DNA of 64,000 nucleotides, from positions 62,001 through 126,000 of the forward strand of contig JAGIAI010000009.1 in NCBI GenBank assembly GCA_017744935.1. Reading direction: 5' to 3'. A model generated the notes under the pieces. That model had not been told where the DNA came from. It was given only the letters and a program-made list of their open reading frames with translations, and did not search any database. Position numbers and translations under genes: made by a program. This stretch comes from Variovorax sp. (lineage in GTDB: Bacteria > Pseudomonadota > Gammaproteobacteria > Burkholderiales > Burkholderiaceae_C). Below are positions 50,920 to 59,847 of this stretch, one piece after another; within the stretch, counting starts at the first letter, position 1; each line of letters begins with the position of its first letter.

Positions 50920-51927
50920 ATGGTTCACAAGCGCCGCTTCCTGTTTCGCGATCGGCCCGTGCCGGCCAAGGCTCGCAGACGCTTTGCACGTATGACGTTG
51001 CGCCTGTGCCTCCTCGTGCTGCCCGCGATCAGCGCCCTCACCACGGGAGCTGTGTCACTCCCGACGTGCAACACGGAAGCAATGTCTACGCAGGGGGGGG
51101 CAATGCTGGACGTCGGGGATATGCGCTTTGCGTTCGCGCAGACGGAGGGACGTGTCGCAATGCGCCAAGTCACCGATGGAACTCGGAAGGCAGGGCAGCG
51201 TCTCGCGGAGCTGACGATCACGCTGCGGGTGGCGCCGGGCAGCTCGGCCCTGTTGACTCCGGGTATTCCGAATCAGCGGGTGGGGCAAGGCCGAATTGCC
51301 GATCTGGAGGTCACGATTCAAAGCCGGGATCAGGTTGTGCTCTCCGCCATGGCCGTCAGGCCGTCGGAAGTCCACATCGCCGCATTCGAGCAGGCTCCAG
51401 ACGGACGGGCTTCTGCCGAATCGCGCTTGGGGATGCTGGAGCATCTCTACTCCGACATCTTTCGGCAAGCGCCGACTAGCCGCTTTGTCTTCTCCGGATT
51501 GCCAGGTGCAGCCCGGGGCAGCGGAAGCCAGGCGCTCGCGCTCGATGCTGTCGCGAGGGCTCGCGAATGCGTTCTTCAACAACTCCCGCCCGGCACGCAC
51601 CTAAGGCCGCTTCGCTGGGACACCGCCAGCCTGGCGTTGCTTCATCCTGATCGCCACGAGGGCAAATGGGTGAGAGCGTCTGTCCATGACGGCGCCGCAC
51701 GGCCGGTCCGGGGATCTGTCACTGCATTCGCGCGGGGCGAGCACCTCGCCTGCGAGGCAAAGACAAACATAGAAGGTATCGCGTCCTGCATGTTGTTCGA
51801 TGTGCACGGGCACGACGACGAAGAAGAAGATCAGACAACCGTCGTGACGTTCCCCGGAGCGCCAAGGCCCGGCAGCTTTCTTCTGCCACGCACACTCGTG
51901 AAGGCCTCCCTTTCCCGCAGGCATTGA
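50920..51927 (+). CDS. Secreted protein, unknown function, sharing a C-terminal domain with its neighbour
   Basis: 335 residues from ATG 50920; an internal ATG at 50992 would begin directly at the hydrophobic signal (LRLCLLVLPAISALTTGAVS). The middle has no recognised fold. The C-terminal region (KWVRASVHDGAARPVRGSV, then HLACEAKTNIEGIASCML) resembles the C-terminal Ig-like part of the adjacent MBL lipoprotein, including the two Cys and the T-x-x-x-G-I-A pattern. The gap to the next gene is 27 bases, so the two are probably co-expressed. Confidence 0.65.
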   Translation: MVHKRRFLFRDRPVPAKARRRFARMTLRLCLLVLPAISALTTGAVSLPTCNTEAMSTQGGAMLDVGDMRFAFAQTEGRVAMRQVTDGTRKAGQRLAELTITLRVAPGSSALLTPGIPNQRVGQGRIADLEVTIQSRDQVVLSAMAVRPSEVHIAAFEQAPDGRASAESRLGMLEHLYSDIFRQAPTSRFVFSGLPGAARGSGSQALALDAVARARECVLQQLPPGTHLRPLRWDTASLALLHPDRHEGKWVRASVHDGAARPVRGSVTAFARGEHLACEAKTNIEGIASCMLFDVHGHDDEEEDQTTVVTFPGAPRPGSFLLPRTLVKASLSRRH

Positions 51928-51954
51928 GCCTACCTTCCTCAACCTGGAGACATG

Positions 51955-53340
51955 ATGAAAACCTCTTCCCCGACGATTCGTCGAAGCGCCGGCGTGCTGC
52001 TAACAACCGTCTCTGCTACTGCGCTCTATGCCTGCGGCGGCGGTGGCGGTGGTGGTTCGGACCCGAGCCCGAATGCGCAGGCCGTCCAGTTGAAGTCCGA
52101 CTCCAATGCCATGCCCAATCCGCCGGCCTTCGTGCCGCTTGCCACGCCGCTCTCAGCCGACGCGACGGAGTACGACAAGCACATGCAGATTGCTCGCATC
52201 TCGTGGGCGAATAACAATGACATCACGGCGCCATACTGGTGCGCCAACCCTGGCCAGGGCAGCAATCCCCTGCTTCGTGATCGCACGGTCGTTCCGATCA
52301 CGGAACTCTTCGACGGCTTCTACTTCGTGGGCACCATCTCCGTCGGCCAGTACGTGATGAAGACCCCAGACGGCGGCTACGTCCTGTTCGACACGATGAA
52401 CAACGCCACGGATGTGCGCGACATCACGGTGCCCCAACTGCAGGCGGCGGGAATCGAACCGTCGAAGCTGAGCGGAATCGTCGTGACGCACGGGCACGGT
52501 GACCACGACGGCGGCGTTGCGGAACTGCAGGCTCGCTACCACCCAGCGACCACGGTGGTCGGTTCTGCGGACTATTCGGCCAGCAAGCCGTACTCCGCGA
52601 CCGTGGCGGTGGACAGCACGAATCTCGCGCCGATTCCGCTCACGGTGGCGGGCGCGACCTTCACTGCTATGGCGACGCCGGGTCATACGCCCGGAACGAC
52701 CAGCTTCATTCTGCCCGTCACCTATCAGGGCAAGCAGCACAAGATCGCGTACCTCGGGGGATCTGCCTTCCCCGGAACCGCAGCCGCCGCACTTCAGTAC
52801 CTGCGTTCCGCCGAAGCGATGTACGGCCAGGTCAAGGAACAGGGCGCCGACGCCAGCATCAACTCCCATTCCTTCGAGGACAAGTCGATCGACCGCATCC
52901 ATGCGATCCAGGCGCAGGGCGGCATAGCTAGCAGCAATCCAATGATCCAGGGCACCGCAAAGATCCAGCTCGGGTTCGCCACATTGCGCTCCTGCTCCGC
53001 AGCCCAGCTTTACAACCGTGACGCGACCGCCATCAACCCGGTGTGGCGACCGACGCGGACTGAACTCTACGCCGCCCTCTCGAATGGCAACGATGGAACG
53101 ACGCACGTGCGCGCGCGTGTGTCCGACTATTTCAGCCCGATCAGCGGCGGGACCGTCACCTTCAAGACAGCCGCCGGTGACTCCTGCGTAGCAGCGACGG
53201 ACGAGGAGGGTATTGCCAATTGCGTCATCCGATCGAGCGCCAAGGGCGCTGGCCCGGCGGTGGTGACTGCCGAATTCTCGGAACTCGCGCGAGCGGATGC
53301 CGTAGAGCTTTCGAGTTTCGACACGCGGCAAGCGCAATAG
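51955..53340 (+). CDS. MBL-fold metallohydrolase lipoprotein with Ig-like C-terminal domain
   Basis: 461 residues. The N-terminus has a lipobox-like end (TALYACGGGGGGG), so it is probably lipidated and periplasmic. The metallo-beta-lactamase domain carries VVTHGHGDHDGGVAEL, ATPGHTPGTTSF and further His. A C-terminal Ig-like segment follows (ARVSDYFSPISGGTVTFK, DSCVAATDEEGIANCVI). It resembles subclass B3-type or other environmental MBL hydrolases, but the substrate is unknown. GGAGA before ATG 51955 supports that start; ATG 51952 also exists. Confidence 0.85.
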   Translation: MKTSSPTIRRSAGVLLTTVSATALYACGGGGGGGSDPSPNAQAVQLKSDSNAMPNPPAFVPLATPLSADATEYDKHMQIARISWANNNDITAPYWCANPGQGSNPLLRDRTVVPITELFDGFYFVGTISVGQYVMKTPDGGYVLFDTMNNATDVRDITVPQLQAAGIEPSKLSGIVVTHGHGDHDGGVAELQARYHPATTVVGSADYSASKPYSATVAVDSTNLAPIPLTVAGATFTAMATPGHTPGTTSFILPVTYQGKQHKIAYLGGSAFPGTAAAALQYLRSAEAMYGQVKEQGADASINSHSFEDKSIDRIHAIQAQGGIASSNPMIQGTAKIQLGFATLRSCSAAQLYNRDATAINPVWRPTRTELYAALSNGNDGTTHVRARVSDYFSPISGGTVTFKTAAGDSCVAATDEEGIANCVIRSSAKGAGPAVVTAEFSELARADAVELSSFDTRQAQ

Positions 53341-53351
53341 CGCATTCGGCA

Positions 53352-53371
53352 CCCGCGGCCGAAGCCGCGGG
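53352..53371. terminator. GC hairpin after the MBL gene
   Basis: CCCGCGGC-CGAA-GCCGCGGG forms a perfect 8-base-pair stem with a tetraloop 11 bases after the stop codon. It has no T-run, so termination is likely only in part. Confidence 0.45.
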
Positions 53372-53461
53372 ATGTCTGTCGGGAAAGAGTGGGCGCGCGC
53401 GACACGTCGTGAATGAAATGGGGAAGGGCGATCCACGACCCAGTGGGTATGATCAACTCGC

Positions 53462-53962
53462 ATGAAGGACCGCCTTTCAGATCCTGCGGGCATCGAGGAC
53501 TTTCTTCTGTTCCGCATGCACAAGGTTGTCGCCCTGGGTGGCAGCCTGATCACCCGCATTTGTGAAGGCCGCTTTGGCATCACGCGTCGCGAGTGGACTG
53601 TTCTGGCGATCGTTTCGCGGGCGTCGGAGATGCAGTGGGCGGAACTGCGAGCGCGCAGCGAGCTGGATGATGCCCGCCTCTCGCGAGCAGTCAGTTCGCT
53701 CGTCGATAAGGGTCTGGCCAAAAAGACGAGCGGGCCGAATCGGCAGGTGCTCGTGAGCCTGACCGACAGCGGTCGCCGGAGATATGAAGAGATCTTTCCG
53801 ATTGCCCGCGACATCAATACCAACTTGTTGCGTGAACTCGGCACGGACGCCGCGGATACGCTGGACAGCGCACTCGTGATGCTCCATCAGAGGGCCGAGG
53901 AACTTGCCTCGGCGACTGTCGTCCCGAAGGCCGATCGGCTGCGCGGCCGGCAACGACCCTAG
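53462..53962 (+). CDS. MarR family transcriptional regulator
   Basis: A 166-residue winged-helix regulator: FGITRREWTVLAIVS, the recognition helix region LDDARLSRAVSSLVDKGLA, and the wing NRQVLVSLTDSGRRRYEE. MarR proteins form dimers that bind operators as repressors and release with small ligands. It lies upstream of, and in the same direction as, the Bug receptor and sulfatase genes and may control them. Confidence 0.92.
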   Translation: MKDRLSDPAGIEDFLLFRMHKVVALGGSLITRICEGRFGITRREWTVLAIVSRASEMQWAELRARSELDDARLSRAVSSLVDKGLAKKTSGPNRQVLVSLTDSGRRRYEEIFPIARDINTNLLRELGTDAADTLDSALVMLHQRAEELASATVVPKADRLRGRQRP

Positions 53963-54149
53963 CCAGCCCTTGTTGCGGACCCGTGAGGCAGCGGACTCCG
54001 GGCAGGCTCTCGCAGCACGTCGGGAGCGAGCTTAGGGAAAACCAGCGCCATCCTTGCTTTGAACAACCAGCGCGCCCGCTCCTAACATCAGGGCCCGACC
54101 CCTCCTGCATCCTGCAGGGCGAGCGGCTCGCCTCGAAGGTTGGAGATCC

Positions 54150-55151
54150 ATGTTTCCTCATCTGCTGCAACACACCCGCGCGGTGTCTATCCCCGCCATC
54201 CTGTTGGCCGCCAGCCTGGCTCCGGCGCTCACCGCCGCCGCAGAAAGCCCCACCTGGCCGACCAAGACCGTCACGCTAATCGTCGGAACGCCTCCTGGCG
54301 GCGCCCTCGACGTGTACGCCCGCGCACTCGCCGTGGGCCTCGGCAACGTCACGGGAGGCACCTTCATCGTCGACTTCAAGCCGGGCGCCAACGGCAATAT
54401 CAGCGCCGAGTACGTGCAGAAGTCGGCCCCTGACGGCAACACACTGTGGATTGGCACGCAGGCGATGATGGCGATCAATCCGTCGGCTTATCCCGCTCTG
54501 CGCTGGAAGCCCGCGGACTTCAAGCCCATCGCGAAAGGCGTTGAGGCTCCGCTTGTGCTCGTCACGAATACATCCGTTCCCGCGCGCACCTTGCCGGACC
54601 TGGTGAATTGGGCCGGCGACAAGGCGAACAAGGCTTCGTACGCGTCCTACAGTCCGGGCACGCCCTCGCACTTCCTCGGGTTCCAGTTCAACGAGAAATT
54701 CAACCTCAACATGGTCCACGTGCCCTACAAGGGTTCAGCGCCCCAGGTGGTGGACATTGTCGGTGGACAGGTGCCGCTGGGCTTTACCCAGTTGCAGACC
54801 GCGCTCCCCCAGATCGAAGCTGGCAAGCTCAATGCCATCGCCGTCACGGGCCCGCAACGCTGGCGCACCCTGCCCAACGTGCCCACTCTGCAGGAGCTTG
54901 GCCACAAGGATCTGAACACGACCATCTGGTTCGGATTGTTCGCGCCGGCCTCGGCGCCGAAGCAGGTCCTCGATGCCATCGAGGCCGCCACGCTCAAGGC
55001 ACAGGCCTCGCCCGAATTCCTCAAGGCGATGGAAGCCCAGGGTTTCGATGTGCCGGACGAACATGGGGCTGCGTTCGCCAAGACCATTGCGGCGGAAACC
55101 GCACGCTGGGCGCAGATTGTGAAAGCTACCGGCTTCCAGGCGAACAACTGA
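54150..55151 (+). CDS. Bug/TctC-type tripartite tricarboxylate transporter substrate-binding protein
   Basis: A 333-residue periplasmic receptor. A signal peptide (IPAILLAASLAPALTAAAES), then WPTKTVTLIVGTPPGGALDV, the Bug opening, GGTFIVDFKPGANGNISAEY, and SYSPGTPSHFLGFQF. No TctA or TctB membrane gene follows; orphan Bug receptors are abundant in Burkholderiales. It precedes a sulfatase by six bases, which suggests that it binds an organosulfate or the released product (inference). Confidence 0.93.
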   Translation: MFPHLLQHTRAVSIPAILLAASLAPALTAAAESPTWPTKTVTLIVGTPPGGALDVYARALAVGLGNVTGGTFIVDFKPGANGNISAEYVQKSAPDGNTLWIGTQAMMAINPSAYPALRWKPADFKPIAKGVEAPLVLVTNTSVPARTLPDLVNWAGDKANKASYASYSPGTPSHFLGFQFNEKFNLNMVHVPYKGSAPQVVDIVGGQVPLGFTQLQTALPQIEAGKLNAIAVTGPQRWRTLPNVPTLQELGHKDLNTTIWFGLFAPASAPKQVLDAIEAATLKAQASPEFLKAMEAQGFDVPDEHGAAFAKTIAAETARWAQIVKATGFQANN

Positions 55152-55157
55152 AGTACC

Positions 55158-56477
55158 GTGACCTCGAAACCAAACATCATCTTCATCGTCGCCGACGACC
55201 TCGGCTTTGCGGACTTGGGCTGCTACGGAGGCCGCAATGCGCAGTTTGGTCCCGTGTCACCCGTGCTCGACGCGATCGCGGCTGGAGGCATCCGCTTCAC
55301 CGACGGCTATTCGAACTCGCCCGTGTGTTCGCCGACGCGATTTGCGCTCATGACCGCGCGCTATCAATACCGGTTGCGAGGCGCCGCGGAAGAGCCGATC
55401 AGCGCCGGCACCAAGGGCAGCACTGCGCTGGGCATGCCGCCCGAGCACCCAACCCTTCCTTCACTGCTGAAGCAGGCGGGGTACCGGACGGCCCTGATCG
55501 GCAAATGGCACCTGGGCTATCCGCCCCACTTCAGCCCGCTCAAGTCGGGGTACGACGAGTTCTTCGGACCCATGTCCGGCGGCGTCGACTATTTCACCCA
55601 CTGCGCCGGCAACGGCGCGCACGACCTGTACCTCGACGAGAAGGAGAAGCACGAGGAGGGCTACCTCACCGATCTGCTCTCGCAGCGCGCGGTGGACTAC
55701 GTCGAGCGCATGGCGGCGGCACACATGCCATTCTTCCTGAGCCTGCACTACACCGCGCCGCATTGGCCTTGGGAGACGCGTGACGATGCGCACGTGGCGG
55801 CGGACGTGAAGGACAACCTCTTTCACCTGCACGGCGGGAACATTCACACGTACCACCGCATGATCCACCACATGGACGAGGGCATCGGCTGGGTGATGGA
55901 CGCATTGCGCCGCCACGGCCTGGAGCGCGACACGCTGGTGGTCTTCACCAGCGACAACGGCGGCGAGCGCTTCTCGGACAACTGGCCGCTGGTGGGCGGC
56001 AAGATGGACCTCACCGAAGGGGGCATCCGCGTACCCTGGATCGCGCATTGGCCCGCGGGCATCCCCGCTGGGAGCGTAAGCGCACAGCACTGCATGACGA
56101 TGGACTGGTCGGCCACCATGCTGGACGTGGCCGGTGCAAAGCCGGCTCTGGAGTACCCGCTCGATGGCGTGTCGCTGCGCCGAATATTGGAAGCGCCCGG
56201 CGAGCAGTTCGCGCGACCACTCTATTGGCGCATGAAGCATCGCGAACAGCGCGCGCTGCGCGACGGCGATTGGAAATACCTGCGCGTGGACGGCCACGAC
56301 TACCTGTTCAATGTCGTCTCCGACGCGCGTGAGCGTGCCAATCTGGCCAAGCGCGAGCCCGAACGACTGATCAGGTTGCGCCAGCAATGGGAGGCATGGA
56401 ACGAAACCATGCCCGCGATCCCCGCGGATGCCAGCGTGAAGCTGGGCTACGGCATCGAGGACATGCCGCAACGATAG
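55158..56477 (+). CDS. Sulfatase (arylsulfatase-type, formylglycine enzyme)
   Basis: A 439-residue alkaline-phosphatase-superfamily sulfatase from GTG 55158. The N-terminal metal-site motif is IIFIVADDLGFADLGCYGG. The modification motif is VCSPTRFALMTAR, where Cys57 would become formylglycine. KWHLGYPPHFSP and TSDNGGERF are typical. It has no signal peptide, so it probably acts in the cytosol after uptake of a sulfate ester. No formylglycine-generating enzyme gene is seen here. Confidence 0.93.
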   Translation: MTSKPNIIFIVADDLGFADLGCYGGRNAQFGPVSPVLDAIAAGGIRFTDGYSNSPVCSPTRFALMTARYQYRLRGAAEEPISAGTKGSTALGMPPEHPTLPSLLKQAGYRTALIGKWHLGYPPHFSPLKSGYDEFFGPMSGGVDYFTHCAGNGAHDLYLDEKEKHEEGYLTDLLSQRAVDYVERMAAAHMPFFLSLHYTAPHWPWETRDDAHVAADVKDNLFHLHGGNIHTYHRMIHHMDEGIGWVMDALRRHGLERDTLVVFTSDNGGERFSDNWPLVGGKMDLTEGGIRVPWIAHWPAGIPAGSVSAQHCMTMDWSATMLDVAGAKPALEYPLDGVSLRRILEAPGEQFARPLYWRMKHREQRALRDGDWKYLRVDGHDYLFNVVSDARERANLAKREPERLIRLRQQWEAWNETMPAIPADASVKLGYGIEDMPQR

Positions 56478-56585
56478 GGCGCCGGCCATGACAGGGTTTG
56501 TGCGCACGACGCTTGTTTAGAAGAATCATTTCTTCGCGACTTAGACTGGGCCGCTCACCCCTTAGAAAAGCATCCGGAGACGCCG

Positions 56586-56669
56586 ATGAATCGACGCATA
56601 GACCATTCCTGGTGGCTCCGCCACCTCACACTTGCCGCATGCACGACTTCGGCAATTGCGCTGCCCGCG
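56586..56669 (+). pseudogene. Possible 5' stump of an exported-protein gene, cut by the IS66 remnant
   Basis: An ATG at 56586 opens a signal-peptide-like sequence (WWLRHLTLAACTTSAIA) that runs into the IS66 TnpB sequence and stops 20 codons later. It looks like the start of a host gene interrupted by the transposon, but the gene is not identifiable. Confidence 0.3.
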
Positions 56670-57002
56670 CTACGGCACACAGATGACGCCAGCCTCGCCG
56701 ACGCGTTGCCAGGGCAGGCCAAGTACTAAGGCATCGAACTGCGCACGGCTCAAGCCAAGCGTGAGCGCGGCATCGTTGGGCCAGATGAACTTTCCCTGGT
56801 GCAGCCGCCTGCCGGCCAGCAAGATGCCAATGCCGTCGTGCACGAGGGCCTTCATCCGGTTGGCCCGACGGTTGGTGAACAAATGGGCATGATGCGGCCG
56901 AGCCGCGCCGACGACGCGCACGACGCGCGCCAGCGCAGCTTCAGTGCCCGAGCGCGTGTCCATCGGTTCCACGGCCAGCCAGACGGCTTCGACCTTGATC
57001 AC
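56670..57002 (-). CDS. tnpB: IS66 accessory protein TnpB
   Basis: 110 residues from GTG 57002: VWLAVEPMDTRSGTEAALAR, HLFTNRRANRMKALVHDGIG, RRLHQGKFIWP, VLGLPWQRVGEAGVI. Its start overlaps the tnpA stop (GTGA), which is usual in IS66. It appears intact but cannot move the element without TnpC. Confidence 0.9.
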   Translation of the reverse strand: MIKVEAVWLAVEPMDTRSGTEAALARVVRVVGAARPHHAHLFTNRRANRMKALVHDGIGILLAGRRLHQGKFIWPNDAALTLGLSRAQFDALVLGLPWQRVGEAGVICVP

Positions 57003-57406
57003 CGCAGCAACTCGCGCAGCCAACCGCCGCACTCGTTGGCTGACCCGGCTGGCCAGGTCACAACGACGCTCACGGCGCCACGCCGTACCTCCATGCGGAT
57101 GTCACCGGGTGGGGTAGCCGGCCCGGCTGCTGCGGACAGGTGAACGGGCACGAATGCCCCAGTCGTAGGGCCCGAAGCGGCGCCGGGCAAGCCCTTGGGC
57201 GCATTGACCGGTGCCGGTGCGCACGGCGGGGCTTCCGCGTCACGCACCCATCGACGCACCAGGTTCGCATTGATGCCGTTGGCCATGGCCACCAACACTG
57301 ACGACACGCCCGGCTTGCTGCACGCTGCCACCACGTGCGCCTTGAACTCCGGGCTGCGATTGCGTCGCCGCCGCCGACCTGCGCTAAGAGCAACTGCAGT
57401 GTCCAT
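56999..57406 (-). CDS. tnpA: IS66 accessory protein TnpA
   Basis: 135 residues with the helix-turn-helix N-terminus of IS66 OrfA: RRNRSPEFKAHVVAACSKPG and NGINANLVRRWVRDAE, then a Pro/Ala linker. It overlaps tnpB. Probably inactive in the truncated element. Confidence 0.85.
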   Translation of the reverse strand: MDTAVALSAGRRRRRNRSPEFKAHVVAACSKPGVSSVLVAMANGINANLVRRWVRDAEAPPCAPAPVNAPKGLPGAASGPTTGAFVPVHLSAAAGPATPPGDIRMEVRRGAVSVVVTWPAGSANECGGWLRELLR

Positions 57407-57485
57407 TTCTCCACTAAGAAGTTAAGTGGAGTAGTGGATCCTTTGCGCGCACAACGAACTCAAGATGGGATGGCTAGCCGCTTAC

Positions 57486-57812
57486 GGTGCACTGTCTAGT
57501 CACCCAGCATCTCCGATGATTGAACTGTGGAATTCCGTTGTGCAGCGGAGGACCGCCATTAGTGAGACCAGGGCGGTTCTTCGGCTTCGTGCGCTTTGCC
57601 GAAGTTCGAACGAACGCCATTCCAGCCTGCATGCGGCACAACCATCCGCGAGGCATTGGCGCGCCACACTTCTGACGATAGTTCGCGCGAGCCCTGCTCG
57701 ACCGTCATAGACGTGGAGGCCAGGGAGTTGCGTGAGGCCGAGCCGACATGGATCGAGACCGAACGATTGCCTTCCGCCGTCGATCGCGACATCGGCGCTT
57801 CATGTGAAGTTT
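57486..57812. other. Gap beside the IS66 remnant
   Basis: No recognisable gene. The last bases hold what should be the 5' part of the PHB esterase gene, but only the final few codons before the open frame resemble it. The left part is likely transposon scar. Confidence 0.35.
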
Positions 57813-57903
57813 TTCTGGCCGGGACCTTGCCAATGCCTCCGACCGACGCGACTACAAGCTATTCGTCCCCGCGCACGAAGGCAATGCGAAGCTGCCGCTG
57901 ATC

Positions 57904-58647
57904 GTGATACTTCACGGGTGCACGCAGAACCCGGACGACTTTGCGGCCGGTACGGCAATGAATCGGCTCGCGCGTGAGCATGGCTTCTATGTGCTGTACC
58001 CCGCGCAATCTCGCCGCGCGAATCCACAGGGCTGTTGGAACTGGTTCAAGCACTACCATCAGCAGCGCGGCCGGGGCGAGCCCGAGCTGCTGGCGAAGAT
58101 GACCACGGAGGCGATCGGGCGGTATGCGATCGATCCACGACGCGTGTACGTTGCCGGGTTATCTGCGGGCGGGGCGATGGCTGCCATTCTGGGGGACGTC
58201 TACCCGGACATCTTCGCGGCCGTCGGTGTTCATTCCGGATTGGCAGCGGGGGCCGCCAGCGATCTGCCCGGTGCTCTGAGCGCTATGCAATCCGGGGCGA
58301 TGCCGAAGGGCGTCTGCGGCACCGCGATCCCCACGATCGTGTTTCATGGCGATGCCGATCCGACGGTCCACGTGAAGAACGGGGAACAGGTGATTGCAGT
58401 CAGTGCGGCGGGTGCGGAATCGGTTCACATCGAGCGGCTGACGGGCGGCGCCAGACGGCCGACGACGCGGCGAGTCCATATCGCCGCAGACGGACGGGTG
58501 CTGGCAGAGCACTGGCTCGTACACGGGGCATCGCACGCATGGGCTGGCGGTAGTCCCGCTGGGACGTATACGGATCCGCATGGCCCAGACGCGAGTGCCG
58601 AGATGGTGTGCTTCTTCATGGAACATCCGCACGGACGGTTGCATTGA
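57904..58647 (+). CDS. PHB depolymerase-type esterase, 5'-truncated
   Basis: An extracellular-type polyhydroxybutyrate depolymerase/esterase domain: ILHGCTQNPDDFAAGTAMNR with the oxyanion region, GLSAGGAMAAILGDVYPD with the catalytic Ser, FHGDADPTVHVKNG with the Asp, and HGASHAWAGGSPAGTY with the His. Family sequence continues upstream without a start (SFSGRDLANASDRRDYKLFV from 57808), blocked by an in-frame TGA at 57805. The first possible start, GTG 57904, would cut into the core. The N-terminus was probably lost with the nearby IS66 event, so the gene may not work. Confidence 0.8.
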   Translation: MILHGCTQNPDDFAAGTAMNRLAREHGFYVLYPAQSRRANPQGCWNWFKHYHQQRGRGEPELLAKMTTEAIGRYAIDPRRVYVAGLSAGGAMAAILGDVYPDIFAAVGVHSGLAAGAASDLPGALSAMQSGAMPKGVCGTAIPTIVFHGDADPTVHVKNGEQVIAVSAAGAESVHIERLTGGARRPTTRRVHIAADGRVLAEHWLVHGASHAWAGGSPAGTYTDPHGPDASAEMVCFFMEHPHGRLH

Positions 58648-58762
58648 GGGGGCCGTCTCGTCAACTCAGCCGAGGGCGGACTCCGAGTTTCGTCGCTACC
58701 CACCCCGGGCCCCGGGACTGATGGTGGCATCCGATTCCGTCCTCCGCAATCCGAAACCGGCC

Positions 58763-59074
58763 TTACCTCTTGGTCAGCAGCAATTGACCGACTTTCTGCA
58801 ATCTGCGCTTGAGGCCACTTGCCACGAACCCGAGGACGCCGCGCAACTCAATCTCCATCGCTACTGAAGTTTCGAGCACGTCGATTGCACCGGAAACGCG
58901 CTGTCCGATGGCCTCAACGCTGAAGACCAGCCGATCGCCGTCCCATCTCTCTGTGCGGGATGCCACGGCGCCTGGTAGTACACCAATGATCTGCCCGAAC
59001 CCCGCCTCGATGCGGCGGCGAGCCTCAGCGCGACCGAGCTGGTGTGGAATGCTGATGATGATAGGTGTGGCCAT
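58763..59074 (-). CDS. Polyhydroxyalkanoic acid system family protein
   Basis: A 103-residue protein: IIISIPHQLGRAEARRRIE, then RWDGDRLVFSVEAIGQRVSG and VEIELRG-like ending (SVAMEIELRGVLGFVASGL), as in the PHA granule-associated small protein family. The start is ATG 59074, with ATG 59080 possible. It may bind hydrophobic granules or act in PHA metabolism. It lies near the PHB-type esterase. Confidence 0.82.
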   Translation of the reverse strand: MATPIIISIPHQLGRAEARRRIEAGFGQIIGVLPGAVASRTERWDGDRLVFSVEAIGQRVSGAIDVLETSVAMEIELRGVLGFVASGLKRRLQKVGQLLLTKR

Positions 59075-59145
59075 AGGCATCCAGGATTTGGCGTGGGGGA
59101 CCTTTCGCGAGAGCCAGGGCGAGGACACAACAGATGCGGCGCGGT

Positions 59146-59811
59146 TCAAGGCCCTTCGCTTTCCCATGCGCCGACAAATGGGTAGCGTGCTTGCCAATGC
59201 TCGAGGAGCCGGGGTTCTGAATCCACGCGCCTGACAATCTCCGCCATTCGAGGGGCTTCGCGATAGAAGCGCAAGCGTCGTGGCTGCCATCGCGATACGA
59301 CGGTGACATAGAGGTCCAGAACGCTCAGCTCGTCTACGAGCAAATAGAGCAGGCCGCGCGGTACTTGCGCATCCATGATGCGCCAGCATTCAGCGATCCG
59401 CTCTGCCGTGCGGTCCAGAACGAAGGCTTGGGCCTCCGGCGTCTGTGCCAGCCGCGAAGGTTCGTCTCTGACCCAATAGAGCGAGTAGATCTCTGCCGCG
59501 ACAAATGTCATCCGCCGCAGATACTGGCCTCGGGCCGCGTCGCCGAATCGTGGGGCCAACCTAGCCGACGGATAATGGTCCGCGAGCCATATGAGGATCG
59601 CGGCGCTCTCCGTCGTCACCTCGCCCGTTGGGAGGACCAGCACCGGCACTTGTCGCATTGGATTCACTCGGGTGAGCTTGGCGCGTTGGTCCTCTCCCTG
59701 CCAAGGTGCTACATCCATCACCATGACGGAGGCACCGAAGAGTGTCAGCGCTGCGTGAATCGAGGTGGCGCCTGAGCCCGGAGCGCCATAGAGAACGTAG
59801 GGTGAGGACAT
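59146..59811 (-). CDS. Glutathione S-transferase family protein
   Basis: 221 residues. N-terminal thioredoxin-like domain (VLYGAPGSGATSIHAALTLF, then NPMRQVPVLVLPTGEVTTES with the GSH-binding VPVL and E-S) and an all-helical C-terminal domain (ELSVLDLYVTVVSRW). The substrate is unknown. It is 37 bases upstream-side of the MscS-like gene and in the same direction. Confidence 0.92.
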   Translation of the reverse strand: MSSPYVLYGAPGSGATSIHAALTLFGASVMVMDVAPWQGEDQRAKLTRVNPMRQVPVLVLPTGEVTTESAAILIWLADHYPSARLAPRFGDAARGQYLRRMTFVAAEIYSLYWVRDEPSRLAQTPEAQAFVLDRTAERIAECWRIMDAQVPRGLLYLLVDELSVLDLYVTVVSRWQPRRLRFYREAPRMAEIVRRVDSEPRLLEHWQARYPFVGAWESEGP

Positions 59812-59847
59812 GGAAGCCTTTTAAGCGCTAACGCTTAGTGGCGACGC

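Larger units (their letters stand above)
56670..57485 (-). mobile_element. Truncated IS66-family element (tnpA and tnpB, tnpC lost)
   Basis: It contains overlapping tnpA and tnpB genes. The large transposase gene tnpC that should follow tnpB is missing; the element ends at the tnpB stop. The other end, read on the minus strand, begins GTAAGCGGC at 57485, matching the usual IS66 terminal GTAAGCG. It is therefore a dead remnant. Confidence 0.75.
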
